DNA of 64,000 nucleotides from Bradyrhizobium sp. 195 (GCF_023101665.1 NZ_CP082161.1:6324001-6388000), one strand, 5' to 3'; counted from the first letter of the stretch, positions 47,898 to 56,738 are shown. Notes: generated from the letters alone by a model not told the origin. Program-made: numbers and translations.

Positions 47898-48554
47898 TTA
47901 TCTTTGACTGGCCAGGGCGAGCCTGGCCTCCATCCGACCGCCCCACCATGAGAGTGGCCAGCACAGGATGAAGTACATTGCGCCGACCACGCCGAAGACG
48001 AGCAACGGCTGGAAGGTCTGGTTCGACACGATTTGACCGGCGCGGGCGAGCTCGATGAAGCCGACGATGGCGGCGAGCGAGGTGCCCTTGATGAGCTGCA
48101 CGAGATAACCGATGGTCGCCGGCAGCGAGATGCGGATCGCCTGTGGCAGCACGATATCGCGCATGCGGGACGAATAATGCAATCCGAGCGCCATCGCCGC
48201 CTCGGTCTGGCCGCGCGGCACGGCCTGGATCGCGCCACGCCAGATCTCGCCAAGAAACGCGGAGGCATTCACGGTGAAGCCGATTGCTACCGCCGTGAAG
48301 GCGTCGAGCTTCAGCCCGGTCAGCGCCAATCCGTAATACACGACGAAAAGCTGCAGCAGCAGCGGAGTGCCCTGGAATATCCCGATGTAGACGCGGGTGA
48401 CCCATTCCACGCCCCTGTGGCCACAGGTGCGCAGCAATGCGATCGCGAGCCCCGCCGTGCAGCCACCTACGAACGCGACCAGCGTGAGCAGCATGGTCCA
48501 TTGCAGGCCACGCAGCAGGAAGCCGAACTCTGGAAGACCAAAATGCGGTGTCAT
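47898..48554 (-). CDS. Polar amino acid-type ABC transporter permease
   Basis: The 218-residue membrane protein starts at ATG 48554 (MTPHFGLPEFGFLLRG), with GAGGGGA upstream. It has about five hydrophobic segments, the N-terminal WTMLLTLVAFVGG typical of HisM/GlnP-type subunits and an EAA loop (EAAMALGLHYSSRMRDIVLPQA). It forms a heterodimeric channel with the permease encoded just upstream. Confidence 0.92.
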   Translation of the reverse strand: MTPHFGLPEFGFLLRGLQWTMLLTLVAFVGGCTAGLAIALLRTCGHRGVEWVTRVYIGIFQGTPLLLQLFVVYYGLALTGLKLDAFTAVAIGFTVNASAFLGEIWRGAIQAVPRGQTEAAMALGLHYSSRMRDIVLPQAIRISLPATIGYLVQLIKGTSLAAIVGFIELARAGQIVSNQTFQPLLVFGVVGAMYFILCWPLSWWGGRMEARLALASQR

Positions 48555-48564
48555 GATCTTCCCC

Positions 48565-49233
48565 TCAGCGTGTCGGATATGAGAAAAAGCGGTGAGAGAT
48601 GACCGCAAAGCCCAGCATCAGCAGCCAGGAGATCGCGAGATAGAGGAAGGTGACGGAGAAATAGACCTCGAAGCTGCGGAAGGTGTCGCTCTCGATGCGC
48701 TGTGCAACCGACGTCAGTTCGTAGGCGGACACAGCCGAACAGATCGACGATGTCAGCGTGAGCATGATGAACTGCCCCGTCAGCGAGGGGTAGATCGCGC
48801 GAAGCGCGGGCTTGAGCACGATGAAACGGAACACCTGCCCTTTGTGCAGTCCGAGCGCGTAGCCGGCCTCCACCTGTCCTTTGTGGATAGACTGAACGCC
48901 GCCGCGAATGATCTCGATGGCGTAGGCGCCGCCATTGATACCGAGCGCGATGACGGCGGTCGCCGTCGGATTGAGCTTCAATCCGACGAGCGGCAGGGCG
49001 AAGAACAAGAAGAAGATCTGCACCAGGAAAGGCGTGTTGCGCACGACCTCGACGAAGCCGATCACAAGACCACGCAACCACGCCGCCTTCGAATCGCGTG
49101 CCGCGACCCCTCCGACACCGATCAGCATCGCGAGCGACATTCCGGCGAGCGCCAGGCCCAACGTACCCACGCACCCCCACAGCAGTGCGGGCATTGCATG
49201 CCAAACCACAGAGAAATCGAGCGTATAGCCCAT
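48565..49233 (-). CDS. Polar amino acid-type ABC transporter permease
   Basis: The 222-residue permease has GCVGTLGLALAGMSLAMLIG at the N-terminus, RNTPFLVQIFFLFFALPLVG, and an EAA loop VEAGYALGLHKGQVFRFIVLKPALR. GAGGAAA precedes the ATG. It pairs with the next permease. Gene order in the direction of transcription is permease, permease, binding protein, ATPase, aroQ. Confidence 0.92.
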   Translation of the reverse strand: MGYTLDFSVVWHAMPALLWGCVGTLGLALAGMSLAMLIGVGGVAARDSKAAWLRGLVIGFVEVVRNTPFLVQIFFLFFALPLVGLKLNPTATAVIALGINGGAYAIEIIRGGVQSIHKGQVEAGYALGLHKGQVFRFIVLKPALRAIYPSLTGQFIMLTLTSSICSAVSAYELTSVAQRIESDTFRSFEVYFSVTFLYLAISWLLMLGFAVISHRFFSYPTR

Positions 49234-49284
49234 CTTGCGTTTCCTCTCGGGCGTTGTGCGTACCGCTCGCCCATCGGCCTGACG

Positions 49285-50139
49285 TCACCCTCCCAGGGAT
49301 GCAAAAGTGGCGAAGAAGACGTCTGGATCGGGTGAGATGCCCGTGAACAAGCGGAATGCTTCGGTGCCCTGGAAAATCGCCATGCCACCGCCGTCGACGG
49401 TGCGGCAGCCCAGAGCACGCGCCGCGCGCAGCAATGCGGTTTCCAGCGGGAAGTAGACGATCTCGGCGACCCACAGATCGGGACGCAGCAAGGCCATCGG
49501 CAGCGGCGTGCCCGGATATTTGTCCATACCGATCGGCGTCGCATTGACGATTCCGTCTGCGACAGCGACGCAAGCTGCGACATCCTGGCCGGCCCTCAAG
49601 CGCCGTTCGACGAATCGAGGGGACAATGCGTCGACCACGCTCTGCGCCTTGGCCAAATCGAGGTCTATGATCGTCAGTTCCTGCACGCCGAGCTTCATCA
49701 GCGCGAAAGCCACGGCCGCGCCTGCGCCGCCCGCGCCGAACTGGACGACACGGCCGAGCGGGGCAGCTTGCATGTTGCGGCGAAAATTCTCCGCGAAGCC
49801 GAACCAGTCCGTGTTATGGCCGGTCATTCGACCGTTCCTGACGACCACGGTGTTCACGGCGCCTAGCGCCTCTGCGTCGGGCGAAAGCTCGTCCAGGAGC
49901 GGAATGATCGCCTGTTTGCAGGGATGGGTCACGTTCAGCCCGTCAAAGCCCATCCGCTTTGCCGCCGTCAGCAATTCCGGCAGCGCTTCGACTCCGAGCT
50001 TCAGCTCGGTCAGATCGATCGTCTTGTAGAGATAGCGGATGCCGGCGGCGTCAGCGGCCGCTTCGTGCATCGGCGGGGTGCGGGACGCCGCGATGCCGCT
50101 GCCGATCAGGCCGACGAGGAAGCTGGACTTCGGATGCAT
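49285..50139 (-). CDS. Shikimate/quinate dehydrogenase family protein
   Basis: The 284-residue protein has the AroE fold: GLIGSGIAASRTPPMHEAAA, catalytic Lys in LNVTHPCKQAIIPLLD, Asp in GHNTDWFGFAENF, a Rossmann motif VVQFGAGGAGAAVAFAL and C-terminal GGGMAIFQGTEAFRLF. The SRTPPMHE start and THPCKQ segment resemble the degradative shikimate/quinate dehydrogenase (YdiB/RifI/QsuD) group more than biosynthetic AroE. It would oxidise quinate or shikimate with NAD(P). Confidence 0.9.
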   Translation of the reverse strand: MHPKSSFLVGLIGSGIAASRTPPMHEAAADAAGIRYLYKTIDLTELKLGVEALPELLTAAKRMGFDGLNVTHPCKQAIIPLLDELSPDAEALGAVNTVVVRNGRMTGHNTDWFGFAENFRRNMQAAPLGRVVQFGAGGAGAAVAFALMKLGVQELTIIDLDLAKAQSVVDALSPRFVERRLRAGQDVAACVAVADGIVNATPIGMDKYPGTPLPMALLRPDLWVAEIVYFPLETALLRAARALGCRTVDGGGMAIFQGTEAFRLFTGISPDPDVFFATFASLGG

Positions 50140-50154
50140 GTTCGGCAGCGCCCG

Positions 50155-50982
50155 TCAGCTCAGTGGAACGGTCAGTTCGGCGATGACCCGAGCCGTGCTC
50201 GGCCGCACGCCGCGCCACCAGGCAAACGCTTCCGCCGCCTGCTCGACCAGCATGCCGACGCCGTCGGCCAGCTTGGCTACGCCTTCGGCGCGGGCCGCTC
50301 GCAGAAAGGGGGTCAATCCCTTGCCGTAGGCAAGTTCGTACGCCAGCTCCGCACCGCGGAAGACGTTGCCGGGAAGTGGCGGCATCTCACCTCGCAGGCT
50401 GGCCGATGTCGCGTTGACCACGACGTCATAACCCACGGCAAGATCGGCGAGTTCAGTGTAGCCGCTGACGATCAGGGGACCGCAGCCCGCAAACTCTTCC
50501 GCCAATGCCACGGCTTTCGACAGCGTTCGATTGACGAGAACCAGCTCGGACGGCTCCTGGCGCAGGAACGGAAACAGCGCGCCACGTGCGGCCCCTCCAG
50601 CGCCGAGTATCAGAACGCGCCGGCCTGCCATTTTGACGCCGAGATTGACGGTGATGTCACGCACCAGTCCGACTCCGTCGAAATTCTCGGCAATGACCCG
50701 ATCGCCGTCGAACTTGAGGCAGTTTGCGGCACCTGCTCGTTCGGCGCTCTCGGAAAGTTCGTTTGCGTAGGCGAAGGCATCGAGCTTGAACGGAGCGGTG
50801 ATGTTCAGCCCCTTGGCGCCCTCTGTCCGGAATTGATCAACCCGTTCGTTGAAGCCGTTGAGCGGTCCCTCGATTGTCTCATAGACAAGGTCCTGTCCCG
50901 TCATTCGGGCGAAAGCGCCATGGATGAAGGGTGATTTGCTGAAGCCGATCGGATTGCCAATCACCGCATAACGATCGCTCAT
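50155..50982 (-). CDS. aroE: Shikimate 5-dehydrogenase
   Basis: The 275-residue protein is a second, clearly different AroE: YAVIGNPIGFSKSPFIHGAFA, catalytic Lys in GLNITAPFKLDAF, Asp in ENFDGVGLVRDI, Rossmann VLILGAGGAARGALFPFL and DGVGMLVEQAAEAFAWW. It matches the standard AroE pattern more closely than its neighbour. AGGAG precedes the ATG. Two adjacent dehydrogenases could oxidise quinate and shikimate separately, or differ in cofactor. Confidence 0.92.
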   Translation of the reverse strand: MSDRYAVIGNPIGFSKSPFIHGAFARMTGQDLVYETIEGPLNGFNERVDQFRTEGAKGLNITAPFKLDAFAYANELSESAERAGAANCLKFDGDRVIAENFDGVGLVRDITVNLGVKMAGRRVLILGAGGAARGALFPFLRQEPSELVLVNRTLSKAVALAEEFAGCGPLIVSGYTELADLAVGYDVVVNATSASLRGEMPPLPGNVFRGAELAYELAYGKGLTPFLRAARAEGVAKLADGVGMLVEQAAEAFAWWRGVRPSTARVIAELTVPLS

Positions 50983-50985
50983 GGC

Positions 50986-52212
50986 TTACTCCTGCACGGC
51001 AGCTTCGTTGTAGAGGACACCGTCGCGCACCATCGCCTCAACGAGATTGGCCGACAGTCCCAGCGACTCTGCAATGCGGCGATTGTCCTGGCCAAGCAGT
51101 GGTGCCGGAGTCCGTACCGTGGTGTCGCAGTCGGAGAAACGGAAAGGCAGGTTCGGCAACGTCACCTTGCCGAGCACCGGATGCTCCTGCTCGACCAGCA
51201 TGCCGCGCGCCTGGATCTGCGGATCCCTCACGACCTCTTCGATGGTCTGCACAGGAGCGGACGGCACACTGGCTTTATCGAGTGCTGCAAGACAAGCATC
51301 CCGAGACGGCTGCGACAGCGTCCAGTTTCGCACAATCTCCATCGCTTCGGCATAATGGGCGTTCCGCGCGGCGGGTTTGGCGAAGCGCTCGTCGGATGCC
51401 AGCGTGTCCCCTCCGATCAGCATCGCCAATCGCCGCCATGCATCATCGACTTGGGCGGCGATGACAAGATTACCGTCCCTGGCCGGAAAAACGCCGTAGA
51501 CAGTCGAGTCCGGTTGTCCGCTGCCGGTCTGCTTCGGCAGGTCCGTACCGCCGGAAAGAAAGTAGCGCTGAACCGCATAATCGTGCATCGAGACCATGCA
51601 GTCGTACAGCGCCAGATCGATATGCTGGCCACGCCCGGACGACGCGCGGCCGACCAGCGCTGCATTGATGGCAGCCACACCATGAATGCCGGTGTACATG
51701 TCTGCCAACGGCATACGAAGCAGCGGCGGGGCTTCGCCGGGGGTACCCAATTGCGCCAGCGCGCCCGACATCGCCTCTGCGATCAGGCCGAAGCCGGGGC
51801 GGTCGGCATAGGGGCCGGTGTGGCCATAGGCGGAGACCGAGCAGTAGACCAGCCTTGGATTCCGCGCCGACAGCGTCTTGTAACCGAGCCCGAGGCGTTC
51901 GAGCGCGCCGGGGCGATAGTTTTCGATGAAGACATCGGCCGTATCGACCAGCTTCATCATCATGTCGAGGCCCCGTTTGTCGCGCAGATCGATACACAGG
52001 CCCTGCTTGCCCATGTTCTGCTGCAGGAAGTAGCCGGACTGGCCGTCCTTGAAATAGCCATGGGCGCGGCCCGCATCACCTGCCTTCGGACGCTCCACCT
52101 TGATGACTTCAGCGCCCATCGCGGCGAGGCAGCGGCCCATGAACGGGCCTGCCAGGAAATGGCTGTAGTCGATGACGCGAATGCCTTTGAGCGGCAGATC
52201 TTGCGCGGTCAT
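50986..52212 (-). CDS. CaiB/BaiF-family (class III) CoA transferase
   Basis: The 408-residue protein starts at ATG 52212 (MTAQDLPLKGIRVIDYSHFL), which overlaps the maoC stop (ATGA); the longer frame is not real. Family segments are LAGPFMGRCLAAMGAEVIKVERP and FIENYRPGALERLGLGY, with the catalytic Asp expected in GLCIDLRDKRG or nearby. It moves CoA from a donor such as succinyl-CoA to a carboxylic acid. It may activate a product of the upstream shikimate/quinate steps or serve a second pathway. Confidence 0.92.
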   Translation of the reverse strand: MTAQDLPLKGIRVIDYSHFLAGPFMGRCLAAMGAEVIKVERPKAGDAGRAHGYFKDGQSGYFLQQNMGKQGLCIDLRDKRGLDMMMKLVDTADVFIENYRPGALERLGLGYKTLSARNPRLVYCSVSAYGHTGPYADRPGFGLIAEAMSGALAQLGTPGEAPPLLRMPLADMYTGIHGVAAINAALVGRASSGRGQHIDLALYDCMVSMHDYAVQRYFLSGGTDLPKQTGSGQPDSTVYGVFPARDGNLVIAAQVDDAWRRLAMLIGGDTLASDERFAKPAARNAHYAEAMEIVRNWTLSQPSRDACLAALDKASVPSAPVQTIEEVVRDPQIQARGMLVEQEHPVLGKVTLPNLPFRFSDCDTTVRTPAPLLGQDNRRIAESLGLSANLVEAMVRDGVLYNEAAVQE

Positions 52213-52679
52213 GCCTGCTCTCCTGCGGCGCCGGTCTTCGGGCGCATGGGAATCATCAGCCGATGCTCGCCGAGTTGCACCACTTCGCCGCGCTGATTGA
52301 TCAGCTCCGAGGGCAGCACCACGATGCCCCACCCTTCCCGCTTCGTGGCGCGCATTGAACCGACGCGAAACTTCACGTGCACGGTGTCGCCGAGCTTGAT
52401 CGGCAGCTTGAAATCCCATGTCCAGCCCAGCGACATTCCCGGAAGGAAGCGGTAGTCGGCGCGGGTCTTCAAACCATCGGCCAGCGACAGACCAAACAGC
52501 CCGTGCGCGACGCGCGTACCGAATGGTGTGGTCTTGGCGTATTCCTCGTCGACATGAACAGGCGTGAAATCACCCGTCAGTTCGGCATAGGCATTCACCA
52601 TCGCTTCAGTGACCGTCACTGCGGGGGTGACGCATTCGTCACCGACCTTGGCATCGTCCCAGTAGCGCTCATCGGTCAT
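52209..52679 (-). CDS. MaoC-family dehydratase
   Basis: The 156-residue hot-dog protein starts at ATG 52679 (MTDERYWDDAKVGDE), with GAGGAAG upstream. The hydratase-2 motif is seen in DFTPVHVDEEYAKTTPFGTRVAHGLFGLSLADGL (Asp/His pair). It hydrates or dehydrates an acyl-CoA in the (R)-specific manner. Its coupling to the CoA transferase gene suggests consecutive steps. Confidence 0.92.
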   Translation of the reverse strand: MTDERYWDDAKVGDECVTPAVTVTEAMVNAYAELTGDFTPVHVDEEYAKTTPFGTRVAHGLFGLSLADGLKTRADYRFLPGMSLGWTWDFKLPIKLGDTVHVKFRVGSMRATKREGWGIVVLPSELINQRGEVVQLGEHRLMIPMRPKTGAAGEQA

Positions 52680-52692
52680 CTCGCGTCTTCCT

Positions 52693-53079
52693 CTAGGCAC
52701 GGGGATTGATCGCCAGGACCGCTTCCACGGCACCTACACTGGCTTGCAAGATTTCGACGTTGAGTCCGCCCGGCAGCTCGAGCCAGTTCGGCCCGGCAGG
52801 CTGTGCCTTGGCGCCCCAGGCCGCGGCGCGGGCGAGCACACCTTCGTAATCGTCGACCATGATGCCGAGATGGGCGAGACGCCCTTCCGGTCCCGCAAAA
52901 TTCGGATCCTCAATGAGTTGCACGCTTCCGAGCACCCAGACCTGGCGAGGGCGTGCACCATTGGCGGAGTGCTCGTCGCGAATGGCAAGACCAAGCACCT
53001 CACGAAAAAACGCGACGTGGTGATCAACGTCCCGCACGCGGATCGCGACGTGCTCGACATAAGCGCGGGGCAACGACAT
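52693..53079 (-). CDS. VOC superfamily (glyoxalase-like) protein
   Basis: The 128-residue protein starts at ATG 53079 (MSLPRAYVEHVAIRVRDVD) and has two beta-alpha-beta-beta-beta units: VEHVAIRVRDVDHHVAFFREVLGL and LAHLGIMVDDYEGVLARAAAWG. Metal-ligand candidates are His near residue 10, His in AHLGI and Glu in NVEILQ. VOC proteins act as isomerases, lyases, dioxygenases or epimerases. The frame upstream of 53079 is a shadow of the reductase gene. Confidence 0.88.
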   Translation of the reverse strand: MSLPRAYVEHVAIRVRDVDHHVAFFREVLGLAIRDEHSANGARPRQVWVLGSVQLIEDPNFAGPEGRLAHLGIMVDDYEGVLARAAAWGAKAQPAGPNWLELPGGLNVEILQASVGAVEAVLAINPRA

Positions 53080-53083
53080 CGTC

Positions 53084-54028
53084 TCAGGCCTTTCCCGGAT
53101 AATCGCTGCGGGCGTATTCGAGCCCTTTGACCAACGCGACGAGGGTCGAGTTGACGGGAGTCGGCACGTTGAGCTTGACGCCCCAGCGCACGACCGAGCC
53201 GTGAATGTAATCAACCTCGGTCAAATTGCCGGACTGCAGGCTCTGCAACATCGACGTCTTGAAGTCGGGCGGCAGTCCAGCAGACGCCATCGTCCAGGCC
53301 CGGCGCGGATCGGCAATCGAGATCTTCACGCCGGCCGCCTGCGCGACCGCGATGCCCTCGGAGATTGCGGCTAGCGCGCAATCTTCCAGGATCGACAGCG
53401 AATAGAGACCGCCGTAAGTCAGCCCGGTAACGGCGGTAATCCCTCCTCCGGCGACATTGATGAACAACTTGTCCCACATCGTGCCCAGGATGTTGTCGCT
53501 GAGCAGTGAGAGAATGCCGGCACGATTGAACGTCTCGGAAATTCGCCGTGCGCGCTCCGTCAAGCGTCCGTCAAGTTCGCCGATGATGGTTTCCTTGCCG
53601 ATGACCCCGGAGCGAACATGACCGGGGCCAAGCAGCACGCCGCCAACGTAGGTCTTGCCTGCCATGACCCGGTCACGACCAACTTCCTCCGAAAGAATGT
53701 CCTCGTGACCAAGCCCGTTTTGAAGCGACATCACGACCGTCTGCGGCCCGATGATCGGCGCGGCCGCCCGGATCGCATCGCGCGTGTGGTAGGATTTGAC
53801 CAGGACGATGACGAGGTCCGCCACGATGCCGGCCTGGTTCGCGGAGGTGCAGGCCGAGACCTTCACAACGGTCTCGGCGTCGCCTTCGAGCATCCGTAGG
53901 CCGCCGGCATTGATCGCGTCGACATGAGCCTGAAACGGGTCGATCAAACAAACCTCGGCACCACCGCGCGCCAGCGTGCCGCCGATGGTCGAGCCTAGGG
54001 CCCCCGCTCCGATAAAGCAGATCCTCAT
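53084..54028 (-). CDS. 2-Dehydropantoate 2-reductase family protein
   Basis: The 314-residue protein has the N-terminal MRICFIGAGALGSTIGG Rossmann motif, LVKSYHTRDAI with the catalytic Lys, QNGLGHEDIL, and the C-terminal KLFINVAGGGITAVTGLTYG and PVNSTLVALVKGLEYAR segments of the ApbA/PanE family. Family members outside panE reduce varied 2-keto acids, so a catabolic role is as likely as pantothenate synthesis here. It is the first gene of the leftward run and is divergent from a LysR gene. Confidence 0.9.
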   Translation of the reverse strand: MRICFIGAGALGSTIGGTLARGGAEVCLIDPFQAHVDAINAGGLRMLEGDAETVVKVSACTSANQAGIVADLVIVLVKSYHTRDAIRAAAPIIGPQTVVMSLQNGLGHEDILSEEVGRDRVMAGKTYVGGVLLGPGHVRSGVIGKETIIGELDGRLTERARRISETFNRAGILSLLSDNILGTMWDKLFINVAGGGITAVTGLTYGGLYSLSILEDCALAAISEGIAVAQAAGVKISIADPRRAWTMASAGLPPDFKTSMLQSLQSGNLTEVDYIHGSVVRWGVKLNVPTPVNSTLVALVKGLEYARSDYPGKA

Positions 54029-54108
54029 CCGAACGTTTCTCCCGCGCCTTTCTTGGCGTCGGAAGCGTGGTAGCAGTCCGCCCTGTATTTGGATATGCTA
54101 TGATCCTT

Positions 54109-54119
54109 ATAACCATTAT
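54109..54119. promoter_or_regulatory. Inverted repeat in the LysR-reductase gap
   Basis: ATAA-CCA-TTAT is a short dyad 12 bases before the lysR ATG, within an AT-rich stretch of the 102-base divergent gap. It is the best candidate for a LysR-type site, but no exact T-N11-A pair with strong symmetry was found. Confidence 0.3.
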
Positions 54120-54130
54120 TGTAGATCGTA

Positions 54131-55111
54131 ATGAAGCACCGGGACCTCTCCGAGACGAACCTGCTGGAGCCGCGCCTGCTCCGGCTGTTTGACGCACTGT
54201 TTTCAACGGGTAGTGTCACCAGGGCAGCCGAGAAACTCGGTCAAAGCCAGCCGACCATTTCGATCTGGCTGGCGCGTCTGCGAATGGAACTGGATGATCC
54301 GCTCTTCATCCGGTCGACAGAGGGAATGCTGCCCACTCCACGTGCCGAGGCTCTCATCGGCACGGCTAGACAGGCCTTGGACATGCTGCGGCGTCTCGCG
54401 GAGCTCCGTCCTGAGTTTGATCCGGCCACTGCAAAGCGCCGCTTCATCATCTGCATGACGGATGCGAGCCATATCACGCTCCTTCCGGCCATCCTCGGCC
54501 ACGTTCGTCGTGTTTCTCCGGGCATCCGCATCGAAGCGGCGCAGATCGGCGGCGATACCCCACGGATGCTGCAGTCTGGCGAGGCCGATCTGGCGCTCGG
54601 CTACATCTCGGATCTCGATGCCGGGCACTTCCAACAGGTGCTCTTTCCGCAGGATTGGGTCTGCTTGGCGAACGCAAACCATGCCCGGATCCGCGACCGC
54701 ATCACCGCAAAGGATTTCAGGCGTGAGGCCCACGTCCTCATTCGCCCCGGCACCGGACATCTCTTGCTCGGGGACGCGCTACGGGAGCAGCGCATGGTCC
54801 TTGACGTTGCGCTCGAGCTACCGGGCTTCTTGGGGTTACCCGCAATTGTGGGGACGACTGACCTGATCGCCACCCTTCCAAGACACATCGGCGAAACGCT
54901 GGCGCACTATTACGGACTACGCGTGCTCGACTGCCCGCTGGCGATCGCCGGCTTTACGGTGAAGCAATATTGGCACGCCCGCTTCCATCACGACCCGGCA
55001 AACCAATGGTTGCGTGACGTCTGCGGCGAACTCTTTCAACAGCAGGAAGTGCGGGGTCTACATCGTTCCGGTCGGACAAAAAAGCGAAGGCCTCGCGATT
55101 CTCCCTTGTAG
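54131..55111 (+). CDS. LysR-family transcriptional regulator
   Basis: The 326-residue regulator has a LysR helix-turn-helix near residues 20-65 (LFDALFSTGSVTRAAEKLGQSQPTISIWLARLR) and a periplasmic-binding-like effector domain (HITLLPAILGHVRRVSPGIRIEAAQIGGD). The NodD/SyrM-like L-L-E-P-R-L-L-R-L start resembles rhizobial NodD-related regulators. It is divergent from the reductase-VOC-maoC-CoA transferase-aroE run and probably controls it. Confidence 0.92.
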   Translation: MKHRDLSETNLLEPRLLRLFDALFSTGSVTRAAEKLGQSQPTISIWLARLRMELDDPLFIRSTEGMLPTPRAEALIGTARQALDMLRRLAELRPEFDPATAKRRFIICMTDASHITLLPAILGHVRRVSPGIRIEAAQIGGDTPRMLQSGEADLALGYISDLDAGHFQQVLFPQDWVCLANANHARIRDRITAKDFRREAHVLIRPGTGHLLLGDALREQRMVLDVALELPGFLGLPAIVGTTDLIATLPRHIGETLAHYYGLRVLDCPLAIAGFTVKQYWHARFHHDPANQWLRDVCGELFQQQEVRGLHRSGRTKKRRPRDSPL

Positions 55112-55491
55112 TCGGGAGCGTCCAGGAGACGCCTCCTTCCGTGCCTTGGCCAACCGAAGGCCGATCAACGCAGCTCCGATCGGCGGAAGAACCGAGATGC
55201 GCTTTAGTGTTATGTCCGCTTCGTGCGGATACACCAACACCACGTCCCGTACCTCACCAGTCGTGTCATCGCAGTACCGCACCTGCGAGCCCATGCGGAC
55301 CACGCCGCGCAGATCGGAATTGTCTGTCACCACGCTTGCACGCTCTATCTCCCCGGCAAGGAGATGCGACACGCGCGGGAAGAGCGCCGAGCTTGAACTG
55401 CCAGAGCGTTTGGGCACCCGGCCTCATCCTCCAACACCGTGATGGCTGGCAACGCGATTTCAGGCTTGTCCTTGCGATTAGTCTTGGGCAT
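55035..55491 (-). pseudogene. Rnk-like (nucleoside diphosphate kinase regulator) protein, frameshifted
   Basis: The minus strand starts MPKTNRKDKPEIALPAITVL at 55491. After one or two frame changes near 55405-55440 it reads VSHLLAGEIERASVVTDNSD, VRYCDDTTGEVRDVVLVYPH and EADITLKRISVLPPIGAALIGLRL. This is the GreA/Rnk C-terminal fold. Near 55149 one G is missing, and the expected tail GQGTEGGVSWTLPTTRENREAF continues in another frame into the 3' end of the LysR gene. The exact end is unclear. Multiple shifts make a true pseudogene likely. Confidence 0.7.
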
Positions 55492-55565
55492 TCTGGTAAG
55501 CGGAGGTGGCCGACGATCGCGCGACCATCGTGCTTGAAAGTGACGCGCCGCTTTTCGATGCTCAT
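55488..55565 (-). pseudogene. N-terminal fragment of an alpha/beta hydrolase
   Basis: ATG 55565, with a strong AAGGAGGTGG upstream, starts MSIEKRRVTFKHDGRAIVGH and continues LRLPE. This resembles the N-terminal strand pair of dienelactone-hydrolase-like enzymes. The similarity stops exactly where the Rnk-like start appears, so it looks like a deletion junction joining two broken genes. Confidence 0.4.
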
Positions 55566-55699
55566 CCACCTCCTTGCGCCTGCTAAGTGGCAAATGCGCC
55601 GCGACTTGACGGTGCCCTTCGGGCAAGGGTGACAATAGTGTCGTTTGCCGTCGTTCTGTGTCGCAGTTTGCGCAACACGAAATGGTGTTTGTTCGCTTG

Positions 55700-56608
55700 C
55701 TACCGCGCCCGTTGAGTTTCCCGCAGCATGATTCCCCTGCAGAGGCCCTCGCAGCATTCAACCATCATTTCAGTCAGCGCCCGCACCTTTCGGGCTGGAT
55801 GTTGGCCGGCCGGCCGTACCACGTAGATGCCCAAACTTGGGGGGGGATACTGCTTCATCACCGGGACCAACGCACTGGACTCGAGATGCTCGATGATAAG
55901 TTCCTTCGGAATACCTGCAAGCCCGATGCCCGCGAGAGCAGCGGCGACGAGAGCGACGGCGTTGTCCGCTTTAAAGCGCCCTTTCGGCCTCAGTGTGATC
56001 AGCTTGTCGCCATCAAGTGCCAGCCATGTCTCAGTCCCTTGCATGACAACGTCGTGAGTTTCGAATTCTTCCGGGGTTTCTGGAGCACCATGACGCTCGA
56101 TGTATTCAGGCGTCGCCACATATACGGCTGGCGTGTATCCGACTTTCCTGGCGAGCAGGTTCGAGTCGGCGAGGTGACCGATCCTGATGGCGCAATCAAA
56201 TCCTTCCGCGATCAGATCAACGAATCGGTCCGTATAGCAAGCGCGAACCTGCAGCTCAGGATTCAGGCGCGCCAGTTCCGCGATCACCGGCGCGAAGTGC
56301 GTCGGGCCGAAGGTCAGCGGAGCGGCGATCCGTAAGTTGCCGCGTAGTTTGCCCGCTGGCAGGATCGTTTCTCGAGCAATGTCGATCTCTGCGCAAACCT
56401 TCGCGGCGTGTTCGCGAAACGTTATTCCAGCTTCCGTCAGGCCAGCGCCACGAGTGGTTCGTGCGAGCAACTGGATACCCAGGTCGGCCTCTAGCCTAGC
56501 TAACCGCCGACTGATGATTGACTTGGAAACGCCAAGACGAAGCGCAGCTGCCGTGACACTTCCAGCATCGGCGACCTCAACGAATGTTCGTAGTTCCTCG
56601 ATATCCAA
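55700..56608 (-). CDS. LysR-family transcriptional regulator
   Basis: Read from TTG 56608 (MDIEELRTFVEVADAGSVTA) the protein has 302 residues, the usual LysR length. The open frame to 56740 would add 44 unsupported residues. The helix-turn-helix AAALRLGVSKSIISRRLARLEADLGIQLLARTTRG is followed by an effector domain (LRIAAPLTFGPTHFAPVIAELARLNPELQV) of the CrgA/AaeR-like group. It is divergent from the isochorismatase gene and probably regulates it. Confidence 0.88.
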   Translation of the reverse strand: MDIEELRTFVEVADAGSVTAAALRLGVSKSIISRRLARLEADLGIQLLARTTRGAGLTEAGITFREHAAKVCAEIDIARETILPAGKLRGNLRIAAPLTFGPTHFAPVIAELARLNPELQVRACYTDRFVDLIAEGFDCAIRIGHLADSNLLARKVGYTPAVYVATPEYIERHGAPETPEEFETHDVVMQGTETWLALDGDKLITLRPKGRFKADNAVALVAAALAGIGLAGIPKELIIEHLESSALVPVMKQYPPPSLGIYVVRPAGQHPARKVRALTEMMVECCEGLCRGIMLRETQRAR

Positions 56609-56663
56609 TCGCGTCCCCGTTCCGCAACTCAGCACAGCACTCCTTGAAGCTATACGCACGAGA

Positions 56664-56677
56664 AATGCAATGGCATT
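56664..56677. promoter_or_regulatory. Palindrome between lysR and the isochorismatase gene
   Basis: AATGC-AATG-GCATT is a perfect 5-bp inverted repeat in the centre of the 130-base divergent gap. It is a candidate binding site for the adjacent LysR protein. Confidence 0.4.
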
Positions 56678-56738
56678 CGAACATGCGCGCTGCGCTGCAC
56701 TCGCGGCAAATGAGCGCTCCCGCAGGAAAGGAATTGCC

